Origin: Roseateles toxinivorans
Lineage (GTDB): Bacteria > Pseudomonadota > Gammaproteobacteria > Burkholderiales > Burkholderiaceae_C
Assembly: GCA_945898095.1 (NCBI GenBank)
Contig: CAMDHE010000014.1
Coordinates: 1 to 55,969 of the forward strand
Direction of reading: 5' to 3'
DNA: 55,969 nucleotides
In this document: one piece after another, positions 22,839 to 30,241 of the stretch
Position numbering within the stretch: the first letter of the stretch is position 1
How the letters are laid out: each line of letters starts with the position of its first letter
Program-made: the position numbers and the translations under genes
The notes under the pieces: model-generated
Database searches by the model: none
Seen by the model: the letters and a program-made list of their open reading frames with translations, nothing else
Told to the model about the DNA's origin: nothing

Positions 22839-23102
22839 ATGGGTATGAATGTCAACTTGACTCCACAACTGGAGGACTTGGTGCGCTCTAAAGTCACCTC
22901 CGGCATGTACACCTCCGCCAGTGAAGTCGTGCGTGAGGCCTTGCGCCTTATGCAGGAGCAAGACAAGTTCCGGGAAGCCAAACTTGAAGAACTCCGGCGA
23001 GACGTGCGCAAGGGAATCGATAGCGGAGCCAGTGAGCCCTGGAACCCCGCGGCCGTGAAAGTAGAGGCCCGCGCACGGCGCACAGCCAAGTCAGCCGCCT
23101 AG
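22839..23102 (+). CDS. ParD-like ribbon-helix-helix antitoxin (orphan)
   Basis: 87 residues. NVNLTPQLEDLVRSKVTSGM then YTSASEVVREALRLMQEQDK is the RHH/CC2985-type ParD pattern: beta strand, helix and the conserved SASEVVREALR. The C-terminal tail is basic and Ala-rich. TGGAGAA lies just upstream of two close ATGs (22839, 22845). A ParE toxin should follow directly or overlap, but the next 350 bp contain no RelE/ParE-like frame, so the toxin appears lost. An orphan ParD may still act as DNA-binding regulator or as protection against a ParE elsewhere. Confidence 0.8.
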   Translation: MGMNVNLTPQLEDLVRSKVTSGMYTSASEVVREALRLMQEQDKFREAKLEELRRDVRKGIDSGASEPWNPAAVKVEARARRTAKSAA

Positions 23103-23455
23103 ATGGCGGTCCTTGCTGGTGGATACCGCAGCGGGGCCCAGTCTGAGCGAAGCGTCGGCGGCTCTCATCAACTTCATGCCTGTGATCGGGATCACCGAAT
23201 TGACTCGGGCAGACAGGCCAATCCATCGGCTCTAGTGGCAATAGTTTTTCGCTTCCTACGCAAAAACAATTTCAGACCTTACTCTGCGCGGCTTTCTTTT
23301 CGGGCAACGTCAGATAGTAGTTCAGCACGACATCGCCAGCAGACAGAACGTATGTTCGGGCTCTCGACATCGGCGCAGACGGTCACTCATGGGCAGATCG
23401 CCGCGCTTTTCACGCATCATGGGTCCGCCTCCAACGCCACCGTGATTCACTGAGA
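23103..23455. other. Toxin-less gap between parD-like gene and tRNA-Gly
   Basis: A short frame at 23104-23235 on the plus strand translates to a coding-looking peptide (LLVDTAAGPSLSEASAALIN, then FMPVIGITELTRADR) without a start codon in good position. On the minus strand a 33-residue frame near 23273-23374 includes GDVVLNYYLTLPEKKAAQ. Neither is recognised; both could be ends of genes cut during rearrangement. No toxin, terminator or attachment repeat is seen. Confidence 0.35.
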
Positions 23456-23529
23456 TGGAGCGGGTGATGGGAATCGAACCCACGTGATTTGCTTGGGAAG
23501 CAAGAGTTCTACCATTGAACTACACCCGC
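23456..23529 (-). tRNA. tRNA-Gly(TCC)
   Basis: The minus strand folds as a complete tRNA: acceptor GCGGGTG paired with CACCCGC, D arm with AGTTCAATGGTAGAACT, anticodon stem TTGC/GCAA with loop TTCCCAA (anticodon TCC), T arm GTGGGTTCGATTCCCAT, discriminator T and an encoded CCA (23456-23458). Its 3' end points left, toward the accessory block, an orientation typical of an integration site; no duplicate of the 3' end was found in the window. Confidence 0.95.
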
Positions 23530-23596
23530 GATGCCACCGATTATAGGCAGAGGTTCATTGCCGGGCGACATTGCTCCGAATGGCGAGAGGGTGCTT

Positions 23597-23944
23597 TCAG
23601 TGAACGACCAACTCAACGGTCTTGCCTGTACGCAACAGCATCGCGACCAGCGTATCCAGCGAAAAACGCTCGAGCTTTTCGTTGACCAAGTCCGAGACAC
23701 GCGGGCGCGATACATCGAGAATTTCGGACGCAGCAAACTGGGTGAGTTTTTCGGACTGGATCCATTGCGCAATCGCCATTGCCGCTTCTTTCTTCAACTT
23801 CTGCGACTTGGCAATCCGCGCGTCGGCTTGCTTCAGCAGTGCCTCTGCCTGCTCAGGTGAGAAACCCAAATCGGCGAACAAGTTGCCGTCGGCCGGAGTG
23901 ATATGCCCACTTTTCAAATCATCATCAACTCGCGCGGTTTTCAT
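23597..23944 (-). CDS. XRE-family antitoxin of a HigBA/Gp49-type module
   Basis: 115 residues. After a polar N-terminus and LFADLGFSPEQAEALLKQAD, the C-terminal half contains the helix-turn-helix LTQFAASEILDVSRPRVSDL and ends NEKLERFSLDTLVAMLLRTG, the usual layout of XRE antitoxins paired with DUF891/Gp49 toxins. The ATG at 23944 was chosen because it forms an ATGA overlap with the toxin stop; the longer frame runs into the toxin gene. Toxin-first order is characteristic of higBA. It should neutralise the toxin and repress the palindrome-bearing promoter upstream. Confidence 0.85.
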   Translation of the reverse strand: MKTARVDDDLKSGHITPADGNLFADLGFSPEQAEALLKQADARIAKSQKLKKEAAMAIAQWIQSEKLTQFAASEILDVSRPRVSDLVNEKLERFSLDTLVAMLLRTGKTVELVVH

Positions 23945-24276
23945 TTGGTTTTCCTTTCGATCAACACTGCACCATACCGGCGCTTGGCAACATCCTTGTC
24001 GCCCGGTGAGGTCTTGTTGGTCTTTTTCTGAAAAGAATGCAGCACGTACAAGGCCTCTTCGAACTTCACGACATACATCACTCGAAACCACCCGTCAGCC
24101 GTATCCACAACAATTTCATTCACGCCAGCCCCGATCTCCGGCATCGGCTTGAACTCATCCGACTGATCACCCTGCTGGATCTTGCGCAGTTGATACCCGG
24201 CTCTGTGCTTGGCGTCCGCCGGGAACGCCTGGAGGTCCTTCAGTGAACTTCCTCGCCAGTCGATAAGTTTCGTCAT
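23941..24276 (-). CDS. Gp49-like/HigB-family toxin (DUF891)
   Basis: 111 residues. IDWRGSSLKDLQAFPADAKH, then AGYQLRKIQQGDQSDEFKPM, GWFRVMYVVKFEEALYVLHS and FQKKTNKTSPGDKDVAKRRY are the sequential blocks of phage-derived Gp49-like RelE-superfamily toxins, which cleave mRNA at the ribosome. All expected segments are present, so it appears intact. The start ATG lies in the palindrome ATACATGTAT at 24275-24284. It forms a two-gene operon with the downstream XRE antitoxin. Confidence 0.88.
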   Translation of the reverse strand: MTKLIDWRGSSLKDLQAFPADAKHRAGYQLRKIQQGDQSDEFKPMPEIGAGVNEIVVDTADGWFRVMYVVKFEEALYVLHSFQKKTNKTSPGDKDVAKRRYGAVLIERKTK

Positions 24277-24298
24277 ACATGTATAAGTAAATGTACAT
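24275..24298 (-). promoter_or_regulatory. Palindromes at the toxin-antitoxin promoter
   Basis: ATACATGTAT (24275-24284) and ATGTACAT (24291-24298) are perfect palindromes covering the toxin start codon and its immediate upstream DNA, the place where the XRE antitoxin would bind for autoregulation. Confidence 0.5.
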
Positions 24299-24369
24299 CA
24301 AATCGGATTTGCTGCCAAATGCTGGAACGCCGACCAAGCCTCATTTAAGCTGAAATCAGCTGACCAATG

Positions 24370-25218
24370 TCAGCCTTGGCGAGCCACGTCCGGCGCCTGA
24401 GACCCGAAGGCAAAGGCGTCCATCGCCAGCGATCCATAGGTCAGGCTGGCATGGATGCGCAGCGGGGCGAAGTTGCGGCCTGCGGCGCCAGCGGCGACGA
24501 ACCAGGGCAGGAAATGTTCATCGCTCGGGTGCATGTCGACCGCATGCGGCGCCTGCCGGCGGTAGTCCAGCAGGGCGTCCCAATCGCGGGCTGCGCTGCG
24601 CTCGACCAGCCATTGCCGGAAAGCGATCGATGCCGGGATCTCCGCTGCATCGACGGCGGCCATGCGGCCCTGGCCGAAGACCAGGCCGAGGTTGTGAGTG
24701 ATGCTGCCGCTGCCGATGATCAGCACGCCTTGTGCGGCCAAGGGCGCCAGCATCTCGCCCAGGGCGAACTGCTGAGCCGGGCTTTGATCAGGCGCGAAGG
24801 CCAGCGGCAGCACCGGCACATCGGCTCGCGGGTAGAGGTAGCGCAGCGGCGTCCAGATGCCATGGTCGAGCCCGCCCTGGTCGCGGCTTTGCATCGCGAT
24901 GCCGGCAGCCGCGGCCATTGCCTGCACCTGCGCGGCCAGCCAGGGCGCGCCGGGCGCGTCATAGCGGAGTTGGTTCAGTCGGGGGTCGAAGCCGCCAAAA
25001 TCGTAGACCGCCTGATGGCTGGCGCCGGCCAGCAGGGTCGGTTGGCGCGCCAAGCTATGGGCCGAGATCGCCAGAATGGCACGCGGACGTCCATGGCTGG
25101 CATCGAGCTTGCGGCCGAGTTCTTGCATGAAGGCGCCGGCTTCGCGCGGCTCCAGCGCCGTCATCGGCGAACCATGCGAGATGAAGAGCGGCGCAAAGTC
25201 AGTGGATTGGCTGGTCAT
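24370..25218 (-). CDS. ygiD: DODA-type extradiol ring-cleavage dioxygenase (YgiD-like)
   Basis: 282 residues, LigB superfamily. Metal-site residues are in place: H15 (FISHGSPM), H54 (ISAHSL), H175 (SGSITHNL) and a C-terminal His in VDMHPSDEHFLPW, with the conserved GLDHGIWTPLRY (H119). Relatives such as E. coli YgiD and plant DODA open the ring of catechols like L-DOPA. The ATG at 25218 is divergent from the permease gene starting at 25323, and no partner genes for aromatic catabolism are adjacent. Physiological substrate uncertain, though the family call is secure. Confidence 0.88.
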   Translation of the reverse strand: MTSQSTDFAPLFISHGSPMTALEPREAGAFMQELGRKLDASHGRPRAILAISAHSLARQPTLLAGASHQAVYDFGGFDPRLNQLRYDAPGAPWLAAQVQAMAAAAGIAMQSRDQGGLDHGIWTPLRYLYPRADVPVLPLAFAPDQSPAQQFALGEMLAPLAAQGVLIIGSGSITHNLGLVFGQGRMAAVDAAEIPASIAFRQWLVERSAARDWDALLDYRRQAPHAVDMHPSDEHFLPWFVAAGAAGRNFAPLRIHASLTYGSLAMDAFAFGSQAPDVARQG

Positions 25219-25322
25219 GCCTCGATTGGAGCGCCGATCCGGGTGGCCATCATTGCGTCAGCTTGCAGCGGTCATTCAGCGCTTTTGCACGACTGTCACC
25301 CGGACTCGCTATATTGTCGGCA

Positions 25323-27878
25323 ATGAATTCGAATTCGCACAGTCCAGCCCTGCCCTCTTTTCACCCCGAAAGACCCCGCCCGCCCAGCATCGCCAGCATC
25401 GCCTGGCGACAGCTTTGGCGCGATTGGCGTGCCGGCGAGTTGCGGCTGCTGATGCTGGCGGTCAGCCTGGCGGTGACGGCTTTGTGCGCGGTGAGCTTTC
25501 TTTCCGACCGGCTCGACCAGGGGCTGCGCCGCGATGCGGCCAAGTTGATGGGAGGAGATGCCGTCCTGATCAGCGACCAGCCGACGCCGGCGCCCTTGCT
25601 TGCGCTGGCGTCCGAGCTCGGTCTGGCGCAGGTGCGCAGCGTCAACTTCCCCAGCATGGCCAGGGCCAGCGATGCACAAGGCGGCGCCAGTACGCTGGTT
25701 GCGGTCAAGGCGGTCAGCCCGGGCTATCCGCTGCGCGGCGAATTTCTGCTCGTCGACGGGCGCAGCGCCGCCACACCGGCCGCCGGCCAGGCTTGGGCCG
25801 ACCCTGCCCTGCTCGATGCATTGGGGCTGAAGGTCGGCGATGACTTGCTGCTCGGCGAAGTCAGTTTGCGCATCGCCGGCGCAATCAAGAACGAACCCGA
25901 CCGGGGTGCGGGCTTCATGAATTTCGCACCGCGGCTGATGCTGGCCGAATCTGATCTGGCCGCTACTGGTCTGGTGCAGCCAGCCAGCCGGGTCTCCTAC
26001 CGGCTGGCCTTGGCCTCGACTTCGGCCAAGGCGGCCAAGCAGTACCTGAGCCGCGCGGCAGCGTTGATCGAGCAACAGGGCTGGCGCGGCGTGCGCCTTG
26101 ATTCCTTGGAGAGCGGCCGACCCGAGATGCGCCAGACGCTCGACCGGGCGACCAAATTTCTCAAGCTGGTGGCGATGCTGTCAGCACTGCTCGCCGCAGT
26201 GGCTGTGGCGCTGGCGGCGCGCGACTTTGCCGGCAGGCATCTGGATGACTGCGCAATGCTGCGCGTACTGGGCCAGCCGCAACGCCGCATCGCCTGGGCT
26301 TACGGGCTGGAGTTCGGGGCTGCCGGGCTGGTCGCCAGCCTCGCCGGCATGCTGGCCGGGCTGGCGCTGCACTATGCCTTCGTCGGTATGTTGGCGGGCT
26401 TGTTCAACGTCAGCCTGCCTGCGCCCAGCATTTGGCCTGCTGCGCTCGGTCTCGGGCTGGGCATGAGCTTGCTGCTGGGCTTTGGCCTGCCGCCTGTGCT
26501 GCAACTCGCCGCAGTGCCGGCGCTGCGGGTGATCCGGCGCGACCTCGGCGGCTTGAAAGCGGGATCGACAATGGTGCTGCTGGCCGGCCTGCTGGGCTTT
26601 GCAAGCATCCTGGTGCTGCTCGCTGGCGATCTGCAGATGGGCCTGATCGCGGCCGGCGGTTTTGCGTTGGCGCTGGGGCTTTTTGCGCTGTTGGCTTGGG
26701 GCGCTGTGCTGCTGTTGCGCCGCCTGGTGCCGCAGGCCGGTGCACCGCGCTGGCTGTTGCTGGCAACCCGCCAGGTCGCAGCCAGACCGGGCTTTGCGGT
26801 GATCCAGGTTGCATCATTGGCGGTAGGCCTGCTAGCGCTGGCCTTGCTGGTACTGCTGCGCACCGATCTGATCGACAGCTGGCGTCAGGCCACACCAGCC
26901 AATGCGCCGGACCGCTTCGTCATCAATATCCAGCCCGACCAGGGTGCTGCCTTTCGCGCCAGGCTGGCTGAGAACGGGGTCAACAGCTATGACTGGTACC
27001 CGATGATCCGCGGCCGGCTGTTGGCGATCAACTCGCTCGACATCAAGCCGAAGCAATATGGCGACGAACGTGCCCAGCGTCTGGTCGAACGCGAGTTCAA
27101 CCTCAGCCATGCCTTGGCCTTGCCGGCGCATAACCAGGTCGTCACTGGTGCCTGGTCCGAAGAAGAGCCGCAGGGATTGAGCGTCGAAGAAGGGCTGGCA
27201 AAGACGCTGGGACTCAAGCTTGGCGACCAATTGAAATTTGACGTGGCCGGCGTGCCGGTCGAAGGCCGCATCACAAGCCTGCGCAAGGTCGATTGGGCAT
27301 CGATGCGGGTGAACTTCTTCGTGCTGTTCCCGCGCGCTGCGATGCCCGAGCTGCCGAGTACCTTCGTCGCGGCTTTCCGTGCGCCACCCGAAGTCGGCTT
27401 CGACCGGGCCTTGAGCCGCGAATTCCACAACGTCACGGTGGTCGATGTATCGGCCCAGCTGGGCCAGGTGCAGGCAGTGCTCGATCAGGTGATCGGAGCG
27501 GTGCAATTGCTGTTCAGCTTTACCCTCGCCACCGGCCTGCTGGTGCTGCTGGCGACGGTCAGCAGCACGCGCGAAGCGCGCACCCATGAATTTGCCTTGA
27601 TGAGGGCGATGGGCGCAAGCTCAAAGCTGCTGGCGCAGGTGCAACGCGCCGAGCTGCTTGGCGTCGGCGCCCTGGCCGGACTGCTCGCCGGCGGCATGGC
27701 CTTGCTGATCGGCGGCCTGCTGGCGCGCTATGTGTTCGAGTTCAGCTGGCAGGCCAAGCCCTGGGTGCCGCTGATCAGCGCGGTTGCCGGGGCGCTGCTG
27801 GCGCAGGCGGCGGGCTGGTGGAGCTTGCGCGCTGTGCTGCAGCGGCCAGTGATGGAAACGCTGCGCAAGGCCGCATGA
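25323..27878 (+). CDS. Large ABC transporter permease, FtsX/YbbP-like
   Basis: 851 residues. N-terminal TM segment (LLMLAVSLAVTALCAVSFLS), a long periplasmic MacB-PCD-like domain, a first FtsX core near 260-400 (FLKLVAMLSALLAAVAVALA), further TMs, a second periplasmic domain (about 530-700) and a C-terminal FtsX core including TREARTHEFALMRAMGASSK. This is the twin-FtsX architecture of YbbP, a predicted lipoprotein/lipid-related permease. YbbP normally sits with a YbbA ATPase and TesA; neither is next to it here, so the ATPase must be encoded elsewhere. The ATG at 25323 was chosen over upstream non-ATG starts that precede the hydrophilic leader. Confidence 0.85.
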   Translation: MNSNSHSPALPSFHPERPRPPSIASIAWRQLWRDWRAGELRLLMLAVSLAVTALCAVSFLSDRLDQGLRRDAAKLMGGDAVLISDQPTPAPLLALASELGLAQVRSVNFPSMARASDAQGGASTLVAVKAVSPGYPLRGEFLLVDGRSAATPAAGQAWADPALLDALGLKVGDDLLLGEVSLRIAGAIKNEPDRGAGFMNFAPRLMLAESDLAATGLVQPASRVSYRLALASTSAKAAKQYLSRAAALIEQQGWRGVRLDSLESGRPEMRQTLDRATKFLKLVAMLSALLAAVAVALAARDFAGRHLDDCAMLRVLGQPQRRIAWAYGLEFGAAGLVASLAGMLAGLALHYAFVGMLAGLFNVSLPAPSIWPAALGLGLGMSLLLGFGLPPVLQLAAVPALRVIRRDLGGLKAGSTMVLLAGLLGFASILVLLAGDLQMGLIAAGGFALALGLFALLAWGAVLLLRRLVPQAGAPRWLLLATRQVAARPGFAVIQVASLAVGLLALALLVLLRTDLIDSWRQATPANAPDRFVINIQPDQGAAFRARLAENGVNSYDWYPMIRGRLLAINSLDIKPKQYGDERAQRLVEREFNLSHALALPAHNQVVTGAWSEEEPQGLSVEEGLAKTLGLKLGDQLKFDVAGVPVEGRITSLRKVDWASMRVNFFVLFPRAAMPELPSTFVAAFRAPPEVGFDRALSREFHNVTVVDVSAQLGQVQAVLDQVIGAVQLLFSFTLATGLLVLLATVSSTREARTHEFALMRAMGASSKLLAQVQRAELLGVGALAGLLAGGMALLIGGLLARYVFEFSWQAKPWVPLISAVAGALLAQAAGWWSLRAVLQRPVMETLRKAA

Positions 27879-27970
27879 CCCGGATCACCACGAACCCTTT
27901 GGCCTGAATCTTGCTGCCAGGAATGAAACTTCACCATGACCTGGCTACCGAGCCAGGTTCAAACGACCCC

Positions 27971-28864
27971 ATGCCACAAACAATGCCCGTCCCGACCCGA
28001 ACGATTCAGAGCCGCCCGCACAGCCAGGCCAAGGTACAGATCCTGGTTCGCTCATCGCTGCGCAGCAGTACCGGTTCCTCAGCGAACCGCCGCAGAGCTC
28101 AGGATCTGGTCTGGTCCTGGGTCGGCACCAAATGGCCCCGCCTGGGTGTGTCGATGGACGAGCGCGGATTGCCACAACTGGAACGCACCGCGCCAGGCGT
28201 CCAGTTGTCCGTCACCACCAATCCAGAAAGCAATACCTGGACGCTGTCGGTGGCCAACAACGAACGCGACGGCACGCGCACCTGGATGACCAGCGCGATG
28301 GTCACCGCCAAGGGTGACACTGATTTGCTCGACGTGCAGACTTCGTGCGCTGGCCGGCCCGATGCGCCGTTGGTGGTCGCGCCGCCTGGGGTGCTGGGCC
28401 TGTGGGTCGAGCGGCTTGAGCTTGAGGATGGCGGGGTTTCCGTGCTCAGCGAGCCGCGCGAGGTCTGCGACGCGGACCAGCTGAAAGGATTTTGCGAGCA
28501 TGTGCATTCGCCTGAACGCAAGCTGCCGATCATCGCCCTGACCAGCAACCCGCATTCGCGCTTTTATGGCGTCGATCCTCATGGCTTGGCCCAGGTGGTG
28601 CGCGGCCTGGCCCATGTCGCCTACGTCGCACCCGAGATGACGGCCGCGGTCGAGGCCCAGGTCGGTGCTGATTTCGCCCTGCATGCCGGTGCGGCAAGAA
28701 TTTACAAGCCGGACTTCAGCCGCAGCGCTGCGCCTCAGGCCCATCCCTTGTTGAAAGACCCCAGGCCTGCCGGCGCTTCCAAGACCGATGACCCAGGCGC
28801 TTTCCGGCGGCTGCTGTGCCGGCATATCTGTGCGCTGAGCGTCGAGGCAACCGCCGCCATGTGA
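27971..28864 (+). CDS. Conserved hypothetical protein of unknown function
   Basis: 297 residues (313 if ATG 27923 is used; neither start has a proper Shine-Dalgarno). Recognisable are a strand-rich middle (QLSVTTNPESNTWTLSVANN) and a later segment of the form LPIIALTSNP, VDPHGLAQVVRGLAHVAYVA, where a protein lists an LA-x2-VRGLAHV helix; similar segments occur in uncharacterised proteins of actinobacteria and proteobacteria. No membrane segments, signal peptide or known catalytic motif. It precedes an HNH endonuclease gene by 56 nt in the same direction. A link to the nuclease is possible but unproved. Confidence 0.6.
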   Translation: MPQTMPVPTRTIQSRPHSQAKVQILVRSSLRSSTGSSANRRRAQDLVWSWVGTKWPRLGVSMDERGLPQLERTAPGVQLSVTTNPESNTWTLSVANNERDGTRTWMTSAMVTAKGDTDLLDVQTSCAGRPDAPLVVAPPGVLGLWVERLELEDGGVSVLSEPREVCDADQLKGFCEHVHSPERKLPIIALTSNPHSRFYGVDPHGLAQVVRGLAHVAYVAPEMTAAVEAQVGADFALHAGAARIYKPDFSRSAAPQAHPLLKDPRPAGASKTDDPGAFRRLLCRHICALSVEATAAM

Positions 28865-28920
28865 GTGACGCTTGAGCTTGTCACGGCAAATGCAGTACGC
28901 TTGCGCTTGGAGGTCAATCG

Positions 28921-29478
28921 ATGGACATCTTGCAACTCGATATGTCCGGGCGGCCGCAAGCCTGGATCAGCTCAAGAGAAGCGGCAATGATCTATGCAAG
29001 CGACGGCATTGCCTGGACATTGGGCGATCCATTTCATGTCTTGCGCGGCGGCATGCAGCGGCGCACGGGCCTGCAATCAAGGATCGAATTGCACCCGATC
29101 GTTGCGGTGCGCGGAGCTGTCCCGAGCCGCGCCTGGCGCCAGGCGCCGGCCTTGTCGAACATGAAGCTGTTCGTCCGCGACCGTCTGGTCTGCGCCTATT
29201 GCGGCCATCGCTTCCCAATCGAAAACCTGACCCGCGAACATATCCGGCCGAGCTCGCGCGGCGGCCTGGACAGTTGGATGAACTGCATCACCGCCTGCCG
29301 TGGCTGCAATGGCCGCAAAGGCAACCGCATGCCCGAAGAAGCACAGATGAATCTGCTCTACCTGCCCTATGTGCCGAGCCTGCATGAAGACATGATCCTG
29401 CGCGGCCGCCGCATCCTTGCCGACCAGATGGAATTCCTGCTCGCCAGCGTGCCGCGCCACAGCCGTCTGCGCGATTGA
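28921..29478 (+). CDS. HNH endonuclease
   Basis: 185 residues. The zinc-bracketed HNH motif is intact: CAYCGHRFP, TREHIRPSSRGG, WMNCITACRGCNGRKGNR, giving two CxxC pairs, the H of EHI and the N of NC. The N-terminal ~80 residues are a beta-rich domain without a clear relative. Such short HNH proteins occur singly in many beta- and gammaproteobacterial chromosomes and could be DNA repair or defence nucleases. ATG 28921 follows a purine-rich GGAGG-like stretch (cttggaggtcaatcg). No methyltransferase or specificity subunit is nearby. Confidence 0.85.
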   Translation: MDILQLDMSGRPQAWISSREAAMIYASDGIAWTLGDPFHVLRGGMQRRTGLQSRIELHPIVAVRGAVPSRAWRQAPALSNMKLFVRDRLVCAYCGHRFPIENLTREHIRPSSRGGLDSWMNCITACRGCNGRKGNRMPEEAQMNLLYLPYVPSLHEDMILRGRRILADQMEFLLASVPRHSRLRD

Positions 29479-29553
29479 CGCTGTAAAGACTTGTACGCGA
29501 GTCAACGGCGGCACAATGCAAAGCGTTGTCTGAACAGTTCCCAGGAGTATTTG

Positions 29554-30012
29554 ATGAAGAAATTATTGATTGCAGCCTTCGTTGTCACCCTTGGCGCTTG
29601 CGCCACCAGCAACCCGGACATGATTCGGCGTGGCGATGCACAGCAAATGTCGCAGGTACAGGATGCGGTGATTTTGTCAATCCGTGCCGTGACGGTTGAC
29701 GGCGCGCAGAGCGGCGCCGGCGCGGCAGCGGGCGGTGTTGTCGGCGCCTTGGCCGGTTCTTCGGTTGGCGGACGGCGCGATGGTCAAGTCGGCGGCATCC
29801 TCGGTGCCGTGGCAGGCGCCATGATCGGCAATGCGGTCGAGCGCAGCGGCACCAAGGAGGAAGCGCTTGAATTGCTATTGCAACTGCGCAATGGTGAAAG
29901 GCGCATGATCGTCCAAGGCAAAGGCAGTGAAATCCTGAACGTTGGCGATGCCGTGATTCTGATCACGAGCGGCAACAAGACCAGAGTCACACGCGCACCG
30001 GTCGTTCGTTAA
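29554..30012 (+). CDS. SlyB-like outer-membrane lipoprotein with glycine-zipper
   Basis: 152 residues. Signal peptide MKKLLIAAFVVTLGAC with lipobox LGAC; the mature protein starts at Cys16. A Gly/Ala-rich double segment GAGAAAGGVVGALAGSSVGG and GGILGAVAGAMIGNAV is the glycine-zipper 2TM motif of SlyB/Pcp-type lipoproteins, which span the outer membrane and stabilise it under stress. A basic C-terminal beta domain follows. CAGGAG lies 9 nt upstream of the ATG. It stands alone and is followed by a strong hairpin. Confidence 0.88.
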   Translation: MKKLLIAAFVVTLGACATSNPDMIRRGDAQQMSQVQDAVILSIRAVTVDGAQSGAGAAAGGVVGALAGSSVGGRRDGQVGGILGAVAGAMIGNAVERSGTKEEALELLLQLRNGERRMIVQGKGSEILNVGDAVILITSGNKTRVTRAPVVR

Positions 30013-30033
30013 ATCGACTCGCTGAGCGCGCCA

Positions 30034-30058
30034 GCAAGGCCCCTTCATGGGGCCTTGC
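30034..30058 (+). terminator. Terminator-like hairpin after slyB-like gene
   Basis: A 10-bp perfect stem, GCAAGGCCCC / GGGGCCTTGC, with loop TTCAT, 21 nt after the stop codon. The downstream T stretch is short (CCGTTTTCGG), so termination may be partial or helped by the following small GC stem. Confidence 0.65.
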
Positions 30059-30070
30059 CCGTTTTCGGGC

Positions 30071-30108
30071 ATTGATGCACCAAGCTGGTCAGCCGACTGT
30101 GCATCAAT
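30071..30108. repeat. 10-bp inverted repeat upstream of the ABC importer
   Basis: ATTGATGCAC (30071-30080) and GTGCATCAAT (30099-30108) are perfect complements separated by 18 nt. It is 134 nt upstream of the binding-protein gene, so it may be an operator or a transcript stem regulating the importer. No known riboswitch consensus (for example a thi box) is seen in the 180-nt leader region. Confidence 0.4.
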
Positions 30109-30241
30109 TGCGATGCGGTTTGGCTTCAGACTTCAGGCCAAGGTCGGGCACCTGGCCACAAGCAACCATCAGGGATTCAGGCATGAAGTTTGCATAGCAA
30201 GTCATGCTGCGGGTTGAATTTTTCTGACCCGTCAATCCTTG

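Noticed and set aside
23103-23453. ParE toxin downstream of ParD
   Set aside because: None of the frames shows the ParE/RelE pattern; the open frame at 23103 is low-complexity basic sequence.
23456-23529. Attachment-site duplication of the tRNA-Gly 3' end
   Set aside because: I searched by eye for another copy of the 3' portion (GGGTTCGATTCCC region) in the window and found none.
30109-30241. Riboswitch in the leader of the ABC importer
   Set aside because: No thi-box or other familiar conserved core; only the inverted repeat at 30071-30108 stands out.
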